From Membranipora membranacea (taxonomy: Eukaryota > Bryozoa > Gymnolaemata > Cheilostomatida > Membraniporidae), in contig OU612069.1 in assembly GCA_914767715.1 (NCBI GenBank), forward strand, positions 21,695,387 through 21,759,386: a stretch of 64,000 nucleotides of DNA. Reading direction: 5' to 3'. The translations under genes were made by a program, and so were the position numbers. The notes under the pieces were generated by a model. That model was given only the letters and a program-made list of their open reading frames with translations. It was not told the DNA's origin and ran no database searches. Of the stretch, positions 21,117 to 33,133 are shown piece after piece (within the stretch, counting starts at the first letter, position 1; each line of letters starts with the position of its first letter).

Positions 21117-24029
21117 CTAATCATATTCCGTTTCTTCCATCGTAATTGCAGTTATGCCTAGCTCATCAGCCTGATATGCACTGAACCGTAGTAGGTCTTT
21201 GATGTTTTTTGTACGATTAAATTTATCAAAGGCTGAAAAAATTGACCTATTTATTTTAAGAAAACGTTTATTCCTAATCCTGGTGGCCTCTCCCACCTTC
21301 ACCAGCTGCACCTGTCTCAAGGCCTCCTTGGCCTCTAAAGCAAGCCTTGCCATGAGCTTCCATGTGTTTGATTTTGCTTTGGTCAGGTCATTCAGCCGTT
21401 TGTGGTAGCCTATGGAAGAATAATACAACCAAATGACAGTATACAAATTGGCAGTTAATCACAAAATTATTAATACCAACACACTGGCAGATTGTCAGGT
21501 CCTCAGTTACTTCAGCATTGTTAGAAAAGATGCTAAATATTATTATTGTGTTGATCTGAAAGGTGTTCAGTAAAAAATAAACAAATCGAATCATTTTTTG
21601 GAATGAGAAAAAAAAACATTGTAGATAAATACGCAACAAGCATTGTAAACATGCGTTGCATTCCCTTTGATGATCCTTGGATTTTTCCTACCTTCCAAGT
21701 CATTATTGGTACGTATCTTTCGACCAAATACTGAAACCTCTGTTGGCTTCCATCTCCTTGTCCAAACATTTTCATAATACAACAGCAATTCTTTGGCAGG
21801 GGCTGACTTTGCCATTTCTCTTAGCCAACCTTGTGCTGGAACCACTCCCTCAGGTGGAAGTAGCGCTAGTCCCATTACCATCTGGACAAATTGTTTGGTC
21901 TCGCTATCCTGGCAATATTTCCTGTACCATCCTGTGTTTCAAAATATAGGGGACGTTTAGTTTTAAGCGTGACCAGTTATAACATAATCCGGGCTAGGTA
22001 TTTGATTGATTTTGTACCTGTTGATAACTACTTTATAACTGGCACAGGCTTATCTATGGCCAGAGCAGCATAGATTAGGCCCAGCGACTTAACATATAGG
22101 TTACAAGCCTTTAAGTTTTTGGAAAACTGCATTCTACGATCAGTAATTAGTTTTTGGCGTCGTATTTAAATGGGACTACTGGATCATACACCAACACTGA
22201 GTACCAACATTTCCAGTCGATGACGCTGATAGGGTGCTACCATAGATATAAAAACTGTTTTTATGTCTATAGGTGCTACATATAATACTAACATTATTTT
22301 AATATAATGTTGATTCAAAAAGAGATAAACCTTGCCGTCTATCATAAAAACATAACCCCCTTGTGAAGGCATTTTTATTTTAAAGTACAGTCAAATGTAA
22401 CAGAAATGATAATTTATGTGAAGTTCATCAGAGGCATATTCGACCAGATGTAATATTTCCTGAAACCTGAACACCAACCGCTCAGCCCAAACCCAAACCT
22501 ATAACCTAAACCAATAATTAATTAGATAGAACACATGTATGGTGTGTATACAATACATGATGGGCTTTTAGAAATATACTGAATAGTACCCATGCCTAAT
22601 TTCACAATAAATGCTTGTGGCCCACTTGGTATAAGTGAAACAGAAATGGAAAGATCCCGGTCTTCATAGACAGATATATATCACACATTGAATTTCTCAA
22701 AGGAATCAAATATACTTTAAAAAATGCTAAAATATTGAAAACTAATCAAATCAAATATGTATTTGATGATTGTAGTTGTTGTTAATTTAGGATTTGGACT
22801 CTTATATTGTGAGTCTATTAAGATTACAGGCTAAGAGAGACCAGAGTCCTTAAGTGATTTATTTTGCCTTACTTTGAACCTGATTACCTAAACAGCAGTG
22901 TACACAGTGTGCAAAGGTCATTATCGTTCCTCTCAGAGCTCAGAATTTTGAAGAAAATCAAAAGCAGTGCAGAAATCAACTCTGAAATTCGCTAGTTATA
23001 AAATTATCTATATAGCTGTAGACTGATTTCAAGAGTGGTGCCATCTGACAAAAATTCAAAGTTTTGTAGACTGGCAAATCTCCATTTTAAGACAGGTTTT
23101 CCGACACTCTAGAGATCAACAGATGTACATGGTGGAACACTCAGGAAAGAAGAATCACAGCTTGAGTGAGTAGGCATTCCTAAACCGTCAGCATCTTAAA
23201 CTTCCCAGTCATTTGCACTTATATGTACCTGACACAATGGTTTGTACAAATAAGTATATGAATCAGCTCACGAGTTTGCAGCCTTTTAATTTGAGAAACA
23301 ATACATGACATATATGACATGACATATACAACTTGGTTGGACCTTTTGTTGTGGATGAAAGCCAGATTACAAGGCTTAGCGCTTTACCACATCACTTCAT
23401 TTCGATTTTAATAATTACCGTGTGATAGAACATCTTATATCATGTGCCAACATTTATATTATGGACATTGATACGTAATTATCAAAAATAGATGTTCCTT
23501 TCTACACCTACCAAAAGCCTATTTGTGCGCATTGTTGCCAGCAAATATCTTTTGCATTTGCAAATAATTTAGCTTCATCAGAGAGATTAATAAAGTGAAG
23601 CAATTTGTCATCCAATTATTGTAATTGATTTGGTAGAAGAAAAATGAACAAAGCAGATTAATTGCAATACCAATTCATCTGTGAGATGAAATAATATAAA
23701 TAATTTAAGCTCTCATACCAGGAATGGCTTCCACCTTCTTCATAATTCGTTGTCTGTGATGGAAATGGCATCCGTGAACATTTACGTTCGGCAGCACCTC
23801 ACGTATAGCAGCCCACATAGCTACAATAATTGATCAACTAAGTGATTATTGATACAAATTATGCATTCTACAATTTCATTTTATGTTGAAAACAAACACA
23901 TCTAGCCTTATCCAATTTTTGATCACTCCAAGACATAATGATATAAAAAAATAACCTACCTGCTTCAAAGTCCAAGTTGCAGACTTGAACTGCTACATCA
24001 CCAGCAATGTCTAATATCTTTTTGAGTAC
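21117..24029 (-). pseudogene. MULE-type transposase, C-terminal part, four exons
   Basis: Exons in order: 23960-24029, 23719-23820, 21692-21931, 21117-21409, phases compatible, ending in TAG at 21,117-21,119. Visible motifs are LDFEAAMWAAIREVLP (the MULE D-F-E block), HGCHFHHRQ (C..H block), the LALLPPEGV segment, and SVFGRKIRTNNDLEG joined across the last intron to YHKRLN. This order is that of MULE transposases. The N-terminal half, with DNA-binding domain and first catalytic Asp, is not found in the 490 bp left before the right array, so the gene is 5' truncated. The visible exons have no internal stop. Confidence 0.8.
22080..23700. other. Intron of the MULE transposase remnant
   Basis: Lies between the exons ending at 23,719 and starting at 21,931 (minus). 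I see no further exon or repeat of note here. Confidence 0.45.
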
Positions 24030-24515
24030 CTAATGACAAAGCAGACTCCTGTTATTACATTAAAGTCTGATAGACAAGGAATGACTTGACTATCTATGAT
24101 AGAATTTCTATGGTCCATTACATTTGTCCACCATCTTTCATAACTATTAGTATCATACTCCAAATATTGTGTAAGAAAAGTTGGAGTCAGGTGGAAATAG
24201 ATCCAAAGATCATGACGTTGATAGAGGTTAATAAACATGTGTTATGATTGATATGATCTTATTTCAATAATTTTCTATAGGCTCATTTCAGGGTTTAGAA
24301 GCTAAAGGCCTATACCAGGAGTTTATCTATAGGTACTAAAATACTAAATTACTAATGCTTTTCAACGCGGTATGTCCCATGAACTAGATGGAACTCCCTC
24401 AATCGATGTCACAGCTTTGAGGATACTCCCATAAAAGGCCCTCATATTTTGTTTTTTACACCCATTATTGCTGTCTATTACTGCGTTTTGATGGATAGAC
24501 CTGAGGCTATTTTTT

Positions 24516-24872
24516 AGAGGTTTTGGGAATTGGAGAACTCAAAAACCAAGATGGGCTGTTTTTTCGAAAAGTTCGAAAACTTAAGATTTTTCCCAAAAAC
24601 TTAAGATTTTTCCCAAAAACTTAAGTTTGTTGACTTAACTCATTTTTTAGAGGTTTTGGGACTTGGAGAACTCAAAAATCAAGATGGGCCGTTTTTTTGA
24701 AAAATTTTAAAACTTAAGTTTTTTCACCAAAAACATAAGTTCGTTGACTTAACTCATTTTTTAGAGGTTTTGGGACTTGGAGAACTCAAAAACCAAGATG
24801 GGCCGTTTTTCGAAAAGTTTTAAAACTAAAGTTTTTTCCTAAAAACTTGAGTTTTTTCCCTAAAACTTAAAC
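24516..24872 (-). repeat. Right tandem array, inverted relative to the left one
   Basis: About three units reading as the reverse complement of the left array, with GACTTGGAGAACTC-type cores at about 24,528, 24,661 and 24,774. Together with 19,342-20,870 it brackets the MULE remnant and acts as a long, repeat-built terminal inverted repeat. Confidence 0.85.
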
Positions 24873-24879
24873 CACTGCT

Positions 24880-26040
24880 GCCGCAGCTGAGCATTGCCCA
24901 GCAGAGCCACCAGTATTCATAATTAATAGATGAATTTGGCCTCAAAACTATTTGCCAGTGGCTTTGCATGGAGTTATTAGCTCCTAAGGTAGAAGCTCAT
25001 AACTTCTGCTAACTTCTGCTAACGCTTTTCGCCATAGTGATGACGAGTTCCGTACTTGACCAATCAGGTGCCTTAAAAACCTAGCTGAGATCCAACACTA
25101 TTAATTATTTGTTTATCCAGGGCGTTATCAATACACCCCGAATAAATTGATCTTGCACATGGGCTATCTTCTCCATGCGGTACATTTTACTATCTACATT
25201 GTGACAGGTGACTGTAGCAGCTGCTGTTCAGTTACTCTTACTATCTTACAGGAGTTTTTAGATCAAATTGAAATAAAACAGTTACCAGCCATCATATTTA
25301 TATCTCACACTTGCTGTAGCTTTCTGCAGGTAAGGCTTTATTACTTAATAACTAACCAGTCTCACATAACTATTTGTGATTGTTACTCCCTGCTGCTGAC
25401 CATGAAATTGAAAGAAGAAGGTTTCGGTTTGATAATAGTTACAGTAGTAATGTTATTATGGATAGATATTATTATAATGGATGAATAGGCATAGATGAGT
25501 CTCTACAATTACTCATCTACCCGTTGCTTCTATCACTTCTCTGGTATTGACTGCACCCATCATCCATTGTTGTTACTGTTACCGTATAAATGCAAAAATC
25601 AGCCACATTCTTGACCAGGCTTAGAACATAAGTAAACAATATTCTTCTCTATCTACTGTTGGCTTGTTACAACTGAATTATTATATTTCTGATCCTGGTG
25701 AGTCTGATAGCATGCTTCAGTTTTTGCTCTGTTCAGTTTTGACCTGGTTCTAGAGAAGATGAGACTCATGAGATCAAGCCTCTGATACCTTGTTATCAGC
25801 TGTCATAGTGACAGTCTGGCTTCAAATAGCCTTAGCTGTGTGTGTGTAATTATGTTTGCATTCTAAACTGGTACATGTATGCTACTTTTTTGGTCTTCAT
25901 TGACAAGATTGCAGCCTGGTTATCCCCTACACAGATATTAAAATATAGTTTATAAGTTTGAGTTCAGTTTCCGATGAGCATCAGCAGGGAACTCTGCCTC
26001 GGTTGTCTCAGAACAAAGGCCTTGGAAAATTTGTCTTTTA
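24880..26040. other. Intergenic, nothing recognised
   Basis: No domain is seen in the 113-codon frame at 25,147 or elsewhere. The stretch upstream of 26,101 would hold the promoter of the Kolobok-type gene, but I see no clear TATA box. An acceptor-like TTTTTTAG lies 9 bp before the chosen ATG, so a 5' non-coding exon may exist. Confidence 0.4.
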
Positions 26041-26100
26041 ATGCGTTTATTTTTTGTCCGTTCTTTTTATCCAATATACTTACAATTTTTTAGGTTGACC

Positions 26101-26717
26101 ATGAAACTTTGCTGTGTTTGCGGATTGACAGAACATGCATTTCTTTTCCCAAAAGATGCCACTGTTCATAAACAATGGGTGGAATGGGTCGAACAATCTA
26201 ACCCGAGGATGGGATATGTGACACAGCATAGTACAGTTTGCTACCTACACTTCAGCGAACAGGATATCGAGAATTATGACAAATATCGCCTCGGATTTGA
26301 TAAGAAGTATGTTTCCTCCTGAACTGTGATATTACTGAGTATCACGAATTTGGTCAATCCTCTAACTCCATTCATCAATTCTTTGACTTATGTATGACTT
26401 GCAACATGCCTACCAAATCTTTTGGTCTGTGGAATCATGTGATAGCTATACAAAGTCGTTCTGTCCTTGACAATGTATGTTGTAATCGATGAATCATATA
26501 TAATAGGCCTACATTATTGTCCCGGTACTATTGTTTATGTTTTAATTTGCGAATGATATGTACCATGTTTATAATATCAAGTGCTTTCACATTACAGGAT
26601 GAGACTACGTCGTGGAGCAATACCTAGTCGTGTTGCTGTTCAACAAACACCTACATCTCGTAAGCTTACAGTATCTACTGAGGATCTTGAGTCATCAACC
26701 CCAGATGATATCTTGCC
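26101..26717 (+). CDS. THAP zinc-finger exons of the Kolobok-type gene
   Basis: Two exons (26101-26306, 26598-26717) joined in phase 2 give a C-x2-C .. C-x2-H finger with the usual spacing and a conserved end (LRRGAIPSR), as in the C2CH THAP DNA-binding domain. THAP domains occur at the N-terminus of P-element and Kolobok transposases and of host proteins derived from them. Confidence 0.8.
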
Positions 26718-29700
26718 GTGAGTTTTACTAATGACAAGAAAAATTAAACATATTTTGAGTGCTCCTGATATTATAACATCAGAAATACTGTAAAACTAAC
26801 TAATAGATGATTAACGAAGAGGGTCAATATATGGGGGTTTCAATGATTAATTTGGAAATTATGTACCTGTAATTGGGCACCAATACCTTATATATCACTA
26901 TATAAGTCCACCTATTTATAATATTTGTATAAAATGTCATGAATTTCCATTGTCATTCAACAGTTCGTCAAAGAGGAGCCTTCTCTATGGTGCAGGGACT
27001 AGTACACAACAAGATACTCCAATGACACATGAAACCGTACCAGAATTACTTACTCCCTCGAGACATGAGACAGTACAAGAATTACCTACTCCCTTGAGAC
27101 ATGAGACAGTACCAGAATTCCAGTCACCACCGCTGCCTGGGTTGCCAGATGACAGCAGCAGTGACAGTGAGCCAGCAGTTATGACATCTGAGAATACTCC
27201 TAACCCTGCAGATTTTACAAGATCTCATATGATGGTTGCTGAAACTCAAACTTCCTTTCCTGAGTAAGTTTCAACCTCCAGTGAGTAAGGTGACATGGAG
27301 ATTTTTGGGTATTCACTCAAATGCAGCTTATCAATATCCATTGACACTATATTTAGCCTAGTTCTTGTACTTCGGAAGTAGCTGCAGATATTATTCCCAG
27401 TATTTGTCACTTCTGCTATCTACGACAATTCTGTTGATTGCCTTATTGATGTCGAGCTTAGCATATTGAAACTGTATATCATTGAGTTCAATATTGATCT
27501 GATAGATCTGGTACTCATTCTATACGGAGACAGAGACCAGACAGAGACCAGAGACGCTGTACATATGTTATTGATTACCAACAAGGCGTAATATATCTAA
27601 ATTTGTTCCTTATTTATTTATAGGACAGGTGTTCAGAACATTTTAGAGCGCTCTGCACCGGCTCCAGCAGATGAGTTACAATGTAAAGACAGCACAGACA
27701 TAACAGATCAAGTAATAACTGCAGCAGCCCAAATAGAACCCACAGCCGATATTCTCCAGTCCTACGACAGCAGTAATTCACCAAGATCGAGTAGTGTAAG
27801 TAGCATGTAGTTACAATGAACAGATAGATTACTTTTATCATTATGTCATGGAATAAGATTGTTAGATGAATTGTGAAATGACATCTCTTCTATTGTGATT
27901 ACAGCATTTTTGTTTTTGTCATTATCAGTCGCGCCATTATGTGTGGTGAAATTGCAGTAAATTTGGTCCTGGCAGCCACGGTAAGTTGACCTGATGCCTG
28001 ACAAATTTCTTAAACACAATATCTCACTCCAACCAATTTTTTTTTTTTTTTGTGTCATTACAGGAATCACCTGAGCAGCCCCTGGACTCCTCATACCGAC
28101 CAGATACAGATGAGGAAAGGGTTGTACCAGGAGGAACTTGACGAAGACATTGAATCTTACCGTGCAAGGTATGTTTTGGTTGTGTAATATAAAATCTGAG
28201 TAAAATATATCCACTGTCCACCAAAGTTGTGCCTTGACTTCACTCATCGACCTATGACTCTAGGACTGTATGGACGAGCCCAATATTGTTGATGACCAAT
28301 TTGGTATTGCCATGGAAACAGATATGTTACACACACACACACACACGCGCACACACACGCACACACACACAGATGAGCAGCTCTACACAAGAGAGAAGAG
28401 AGAAATTCTCTTCACGCAAAACTAGCTATTGTTTGTTCGGCTATAAGAAGAATGAAAAAATAATGTTTGATTGATAGCAACCATCATTGCATGTTTCAGT
28501 GGAGATTCCTGGTATGACCAGAAGAAGTACATTGTTTATCACACCAGTCTAATGGAGCTCATGGATAGATGCAAACAATGTGGAAAGGAAGCCCTAGTGG
28601 AACCCTCTCAGAGACCTGCTGGCGCCCATGTCCAGTTTACTATATCATGCCAGAGTTGTGGCCACTCATATGTCTGGCATAACAGCCCTGTTCTGAAGGG
28701 AGTGCCGCTTTTGAACATCCTGATAGCTGCCATCATGCTCTTTACTGGGGTTCTTCCGATGAAGTTTTTGCGGGCCTTCCAGTTCCTCAACATATCGTGT
28801 ATATCACCCCGTACTTTCTTCAGGCATCAGAAAGACTATCTTCATGGGGTTAGTTGATTTCTTTTTATATTTTATCGTAATACCTCACCTATGAGTTTTT
28901 ATATTTATGTTGGGCCAAATCTGGTAAATGTATGTGTGGCTGAATAGCTCAGTGTGTAGAGTGTCGGCCCTGTAAACAAGACGGTCAATTAGTAAGTTGT
29001 GGGTTCGAATCCCAACCACGGCAATTATTTTTTCAAAGGGATGCTTTATAGCTGTGGGATACTTTATAACTGGAGCATTTTTATTTTTTCAGAGGGAGGT
29101 GCTTCACTTATAAGTCCGATGTCTTATAAGTGAGGTATTACGATACGCTTTTTATATCACCAAACTAAATATCCTCTCGGAAGGATGTTTTCCATAACTT
29201 CAAATCAAGTGAAAACTTTGCTTGCTCAAAAAAGGAGTTATAGACAAGCCTTTGCTCAGCATTATCTGATTTATATTCACCATGTGGATTTTGAGGTAGG
29301 CCTACATCGAGCTGGGCTGTCACCACTTGACCCGCCCTCGAAATATTATCCATTCCCATTGACAAACCTGGCCCATTTCAGCCCAAGACCTAGATGATAA
29401 CTTCTCAGCAGGCCATCTCATTGTACTTCCATACCTGGCGCGAACTCACACTTTGGGCTCAGCGCGAACCGGGAGGCTTGTTGATATCATATAAATAACT
29501 TTGTATATTATAGGTTGTAAGAGACGTGTACCTGACGCACATGGACGCAGTATTGAAAGAGGTAGAACAGCCCTTGAGACTGAATGGAGATGGCCGATTC
29601 GATTCACCTGGCCACAGTGCCATGTATGGAATGTACACGTTTATGGATGCTGCTACCAGCAAGATAGTAGCTAACAATCTTGTAAAGGTGAGATTCAGAA

Positions 29701-32700
29701 ACAAATGCTTTGGAAATCTTCCGAAGATGAGTTCACATGCAATGTTTATAACCTTTATGTTTGTCCCGTGATATAGTCGGATCCATATTAAATTGAAGCC
29801 TTACACTCTTTCATGTTCGGAAGAGTTGGTTTAGTGATGCTAAGTCATATAAATTTTCTTAGTAACTAACTCTACCCTTTATTACAGTGTACTGAGACAA
29901 CTTCATCCTCAGCTATGGAGTTGGAAGGGATGATAAGGTGCCGGAAGGATCTGGACGACAAAAATGTAAAAGTTGCCTCTGTCACCACTGATAGGCATGT
30001 CAGCATAAGATCGTACATGAAGACTAAGTGGAGTGAAGTTCAGCACTTTTTTGACACATGGCATCTCACTAAAGGTAATGTTTGTTTTCATGCACATATC
30101 AAATCATTTTGCTTCTATTGGGCAAATTATACAAGACCGGAAATAGGTTCATGATTCCAAATGACCCCATGCAACAAAATATTTGTTTAACAAATTTTGG
30201 AAAATAGAACAATGCGAATGACAGATGGAAAAAATCACCAACTGGCAATGCATTTTTATGCGTAGCAGGCTATCCTCTCTGTGTCATGAAATAATAATAA
30301 AGCAATGGTTTTTTTGCAGGTCTCAGAAAGAAACTCAACAAGTTGGCTGCACGAAAAGTTGGTTTCAAGATGATTGCACGCTGGATTCCATCAATAATTA
30401 CTCATCTGTGGTACGTCATAAAAAACACCAGTCCTGGTGCCAGACGGATCGGCTATTGGAAGTCTTGCTCCAACCACATCTGTGATATCCACGACCATAA
30501 CTTTGATGGCTTCACTAAATGTGAGCATGAATCCCCAGAAACCCTGTACAATGAAGACGGAGAGGAATTAGTTGTCGAGTATGTCGTTCCAGGTAAGAAA
30601 AATGTTGCAAGTTCATAATCAAAAGTTTTTAGGCTACTCCAAATTAATACCTTGATATATAAGACAGTAGGCAGATTTGTAGGTGTTTTTTCACTTTTAT
30701 ATTTTTAGCCCTATAAAACAGCTTGAGTTAAAATATTTATTATCTATATACCATGAACACAAATGGAGGAAAAAACCATTTCATTTTCTGCCTCTCTCCC
30801 TCCCTCACTCTCTCTCTGATCTAAGGAGATCACAAATACATACATATAACCAGTATAAATTCTGAACCTGAAAAAACATCCTAGAGATCAATGTTTGCTA
30901 GGTCAACTAACTCCAAATGAAATCCAACTTAGTAGAGAAACTTTTATTTTCATGTTTTATTTTTTTCTCTTCATCCATATTGAGTCACCATAGGTAAAAA
31001 AGATTATATATCATGCATAACATGTTCATACATAAAGGGAATTGACAGGCGTTTAGCGGTATTATACTTTATATTTTACTTGGTAAATTGACCAGGAGCT
31101 AAAATATTTTATATATTTCCAACTGGCATCTGGCGTTATTTTAATCTTATTAGGGCTCTGACAAACTGGCGGGCGGATCTAGATCATGGTTATAATTTGG
31201 AGTGGCGACCGTAGTCTGGTCCTCCAAAATCAGATTTGTTTGTTATTGATGTCTGATCCTCATCATAGACAAAACACACAGCATCAGTGTTTTGTCTATA
31301 GACTTGGTGTTGAATACCTAATACACAATATTCAAAGTTATTGATAATGACTTTGAACCCATATGTATGATTATATTGCAGAATCACCACTTGATGGAGA
31401 GGTACGGAAGGTCATGTGGGAGAAGACCTTTGTCGAGGCAATCAATATGGCCAGTCAGGAAGCCACCAGCGAGCTCGAGGGTTTCCACAGCCAAGTAAAC
31501 TGTAATGCTCCTAAGATGGAGGGTTTCTCCTATTCCGGTATGCTGTCAAGGTAAGAAAATTAAACAAAATTTGAGTTTGTATGCACTATATCACATGATT
31601 GACAGTATTTTATGTTTCATTTGTGTGTTTTTTATGCTATTAATTCAGTAGGTCAGCAACACAGTTTGACATAATCGTAGCTCGGCCTGATACTCCGAAG
31701 ATTGGAATGGCGGCTGTCCCGCTAAACACCCCTGAAAAGCACCAATATGATCTGATAAGCTAAATCATCAGACATCAGCTAATTTTGACTTTAATAATGC
31801 AATGAATTCTTTTGTGATTATAGAACACAAATCACAATTCTCCATCACAACGAGAATTGCCAGCAACCCATCAAACTGGCCAAGGATGGTACACCATTAA
31901 GACGGATACAGAGGTCGAAGGCCACCAAGCTGATACCGACCATTCAACACATCCGTGCTGACCCAACATTTAGTAAGTCTTATGTAAAGCTCCTAGATCA
32001 AAGTGCATTGATGAAGACATCACAAAGTTTTCCAAGTTGCTGAAAGCTATAAAGCGCTTATTTTCCCATGAGCACTGAAATTATAATCTAGATTTTTGAG
32101 AGAAACTGCTTACAAAAGTTACAAAGCCAAGCAGGTGTTATAATTTATCATCAGCTACTGTGGTTATGTATTACCTAGTTAATTTACCTCATCGACTATG
32201 ATACGAGGAGGGCGAGTTCCAAATGCAACATAATGATATATTTTTATATCCGATATGAATTGTTGTATTTACAGAATACATGGATGATTTAATGGAATCA
32301 TTAGACCGCCACCTGAAAGATGGTACCAAACCTGCTACTGGTGACATTGAGCCACCTACAATGGCATCAAAAGGCCCATCTTTCAGCTCATATGATGAAG
32401 TTGAGGAGGAGATGGCCAAGCAAAGAAGAGGTGAGCTGCAAAAGCCTCACTACATGGAGAAGAAGCTTGCAGACCTGACCAAAGCTAAAGCCACCAAAGC
32501 CAAACCAAAAGCCACCAAAGCCAAACCAAAACCTGCCAAACCCAAACCTATCATAGCTAAACCAATTACAAGATCCACAGTTCCTCAGGAATTATCTCCC
32601 ATAGCTTCAACCTCAGGACCAGTAACAAGGAAGAGAAAAGGTCAGTTAGAAGCTTTGAAAAGGAGCGCAGATGAGAGCGAGACTGATAGTGAGACTGGTA

Positions 32701-32780
32701 GCAAGGTCGTTGTAACTAAAAAGACAAGGAAAGGAAAGGCCCCAGTGAAGGGCAAAGCCCTAACAAAGAAATCTGATTGA
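26101..32780 (+). CDS. THAP-domain Kolobok-type transposase gene, 12 exons
   Basis: Exons: 26101-26306, 26598-26717, 26964-27263, 27624-27795, 28064-28168, 28500-28848, 29514-29687, 29888-30074, 30320-30592, 31382-31550, 31824-31972, 32275-32780 (TGA). Residues 1-85 form a THAP-type zinc finger (CCVC..VCYLH, ending LRRGAIPSR). Three 12-residue repeats of type RHETVPE(L/F) follow. The transposase core has CKQCG/CQSCG knuckles, NGDGRFDSPGHSA, VTTDRH, FDTWHLTKG and ELEGFHSQ, the order seen in Kolobok DDE transposases. The C-terminus is a Lys/Ala/Pro-rich tail with KATKAKPK repeats. Exon 28064-28168 contains a one-base frame break: one frame ends at TGA (about 28,141), another continues ..YQEELDEDIESYRA into the next exon. 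It may be a recently damaged autonomous element or a domesticated gene. Confidence 0.85.
28064..28168 (+). pseudogene. Exon with a one-base frame break in the Kolobok-type gene
   Basis: Entering in phase 0 from the previous exon gives ESPEQPLDSSYRPDTDEE and then a TGA. The next exon needs the frame reading LYQEELDEDIESYRA. The switch falls in or near GAGGAAAGGG. The total of all exons is 2,710 nt, one base off a multiple of three, which agrees with a single indel here or a sequencing error in the homopolymer. Confidence 0.65.
28328..28372. repeat. (CA)n microsatellite
   Basis: ACACACACAC runs with two CG interruptions in an intron of the Kolobok-type gene. Confidence 0.9.
28871..29147. mobile_element. 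277-bp MITE with 10-bp target duplication
   Basis: The ends are TTTATCGTAATACCTCAC and GTGAGGTATTACGATACG, an 18-bp inverted repeat with two mismatches. It is flanked by a perfect 10-bp duplication CTTTTTATAT (28,861-28,870 and 29,148-29,157). A duplication of this length fits MULE-type mobilisation (inference). The element sits in the intron directly after exon 28500-28848 of the Kolobok-type gene and contains a tRNA-like sequence. Confidence 0.85.
28934..29023 (+). repeat. tRNA-like sequence inside the MITE
   Basis: A good A-box region (TAGCTCAGTGTGTAGAG) and a perfect B-box (GGTTCGAATCC) with T-arm are present. The middle is expanded and the acceptor ends do not pair well. The same A-box segment occurs on the minus strand inside the hAT-like MITE at 51,252-51,637. 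Read as a SINE or tRNA-derived part rather than a tRNA gene. Confidence 0.6.
31265..31299. other. Perfect 13-bp hairpin in an intron
   Basis: ATAGACAAAACAC (31,265-31,277) and GTGTTTTGTCTAT (31,287-31,299) pair perfectly around a 9-base loop, shortly upstream of exon 31382-31550. No element was identified around it. Confidence 0.6.
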
Positions 32781-33133
32781 GTATCAATTGTAAATATTTA
32801 TGTACATATGAATAAGCTGTTTCAATGTAATGTAATAATATGTTATATTATTTCATTACGCTATGTTAGTAAAATTATGTAAGATATATGTATAGCATCA
32901 TTTTTATCATATTATATTATTACTATAGCTATAGTAGTGTTCCTGGCAAACCAGAAGAAATCTGTTGGCAAATTTTATTCAACCTTATACATTGCACTTA
33001 CATGTAAATATAGTTCGAGATGCCATTATTGATAAAGATATGTGTCATAATACTTGAATGCGAGCTTTATTTTTGAAGCAAGTCCAATTGTGTATTGAGT
33101 AACTTCAAATGTAATTTTGTGAAAACAACTATA

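Larger units (their letters stand above)
19342..24872. mobile_element. MULE-like element with tandem-array inverted ends
   Basis: About 5.5 kb: left array, minus-strand transposase remnant, right inverted array. Long terminal inverted repeats are usual for MULEs. I could not identify a 9-11 bp target duplication, and the sequence beyond the right array does not continue the arm repeat broken at the left edge, so the exact ends are uncertain. Confidence 0.65.

Noticed and set aside
25147-25488. 113-codon plus-strand open frame
   Set aside because: No domain, no good splice context and low-complexity hydrophobic composition; nothing supports a gene.
26041-26100. Earlier ATG at 26,041 for the THAP gene
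   Set aside because: A polypyrimidine tract and TTTTTTAG lie between it and the ATG at 26,101, and the THAP domain starts directly at the second ATG (MKLCCVC), the usual position.
28934-29023. Functional tRNA gene
   Set aside because: A- and B-boxes are good, but the middle is expanded, the acceptor ends do not pair properly, and the sequence sits inside a MITE.
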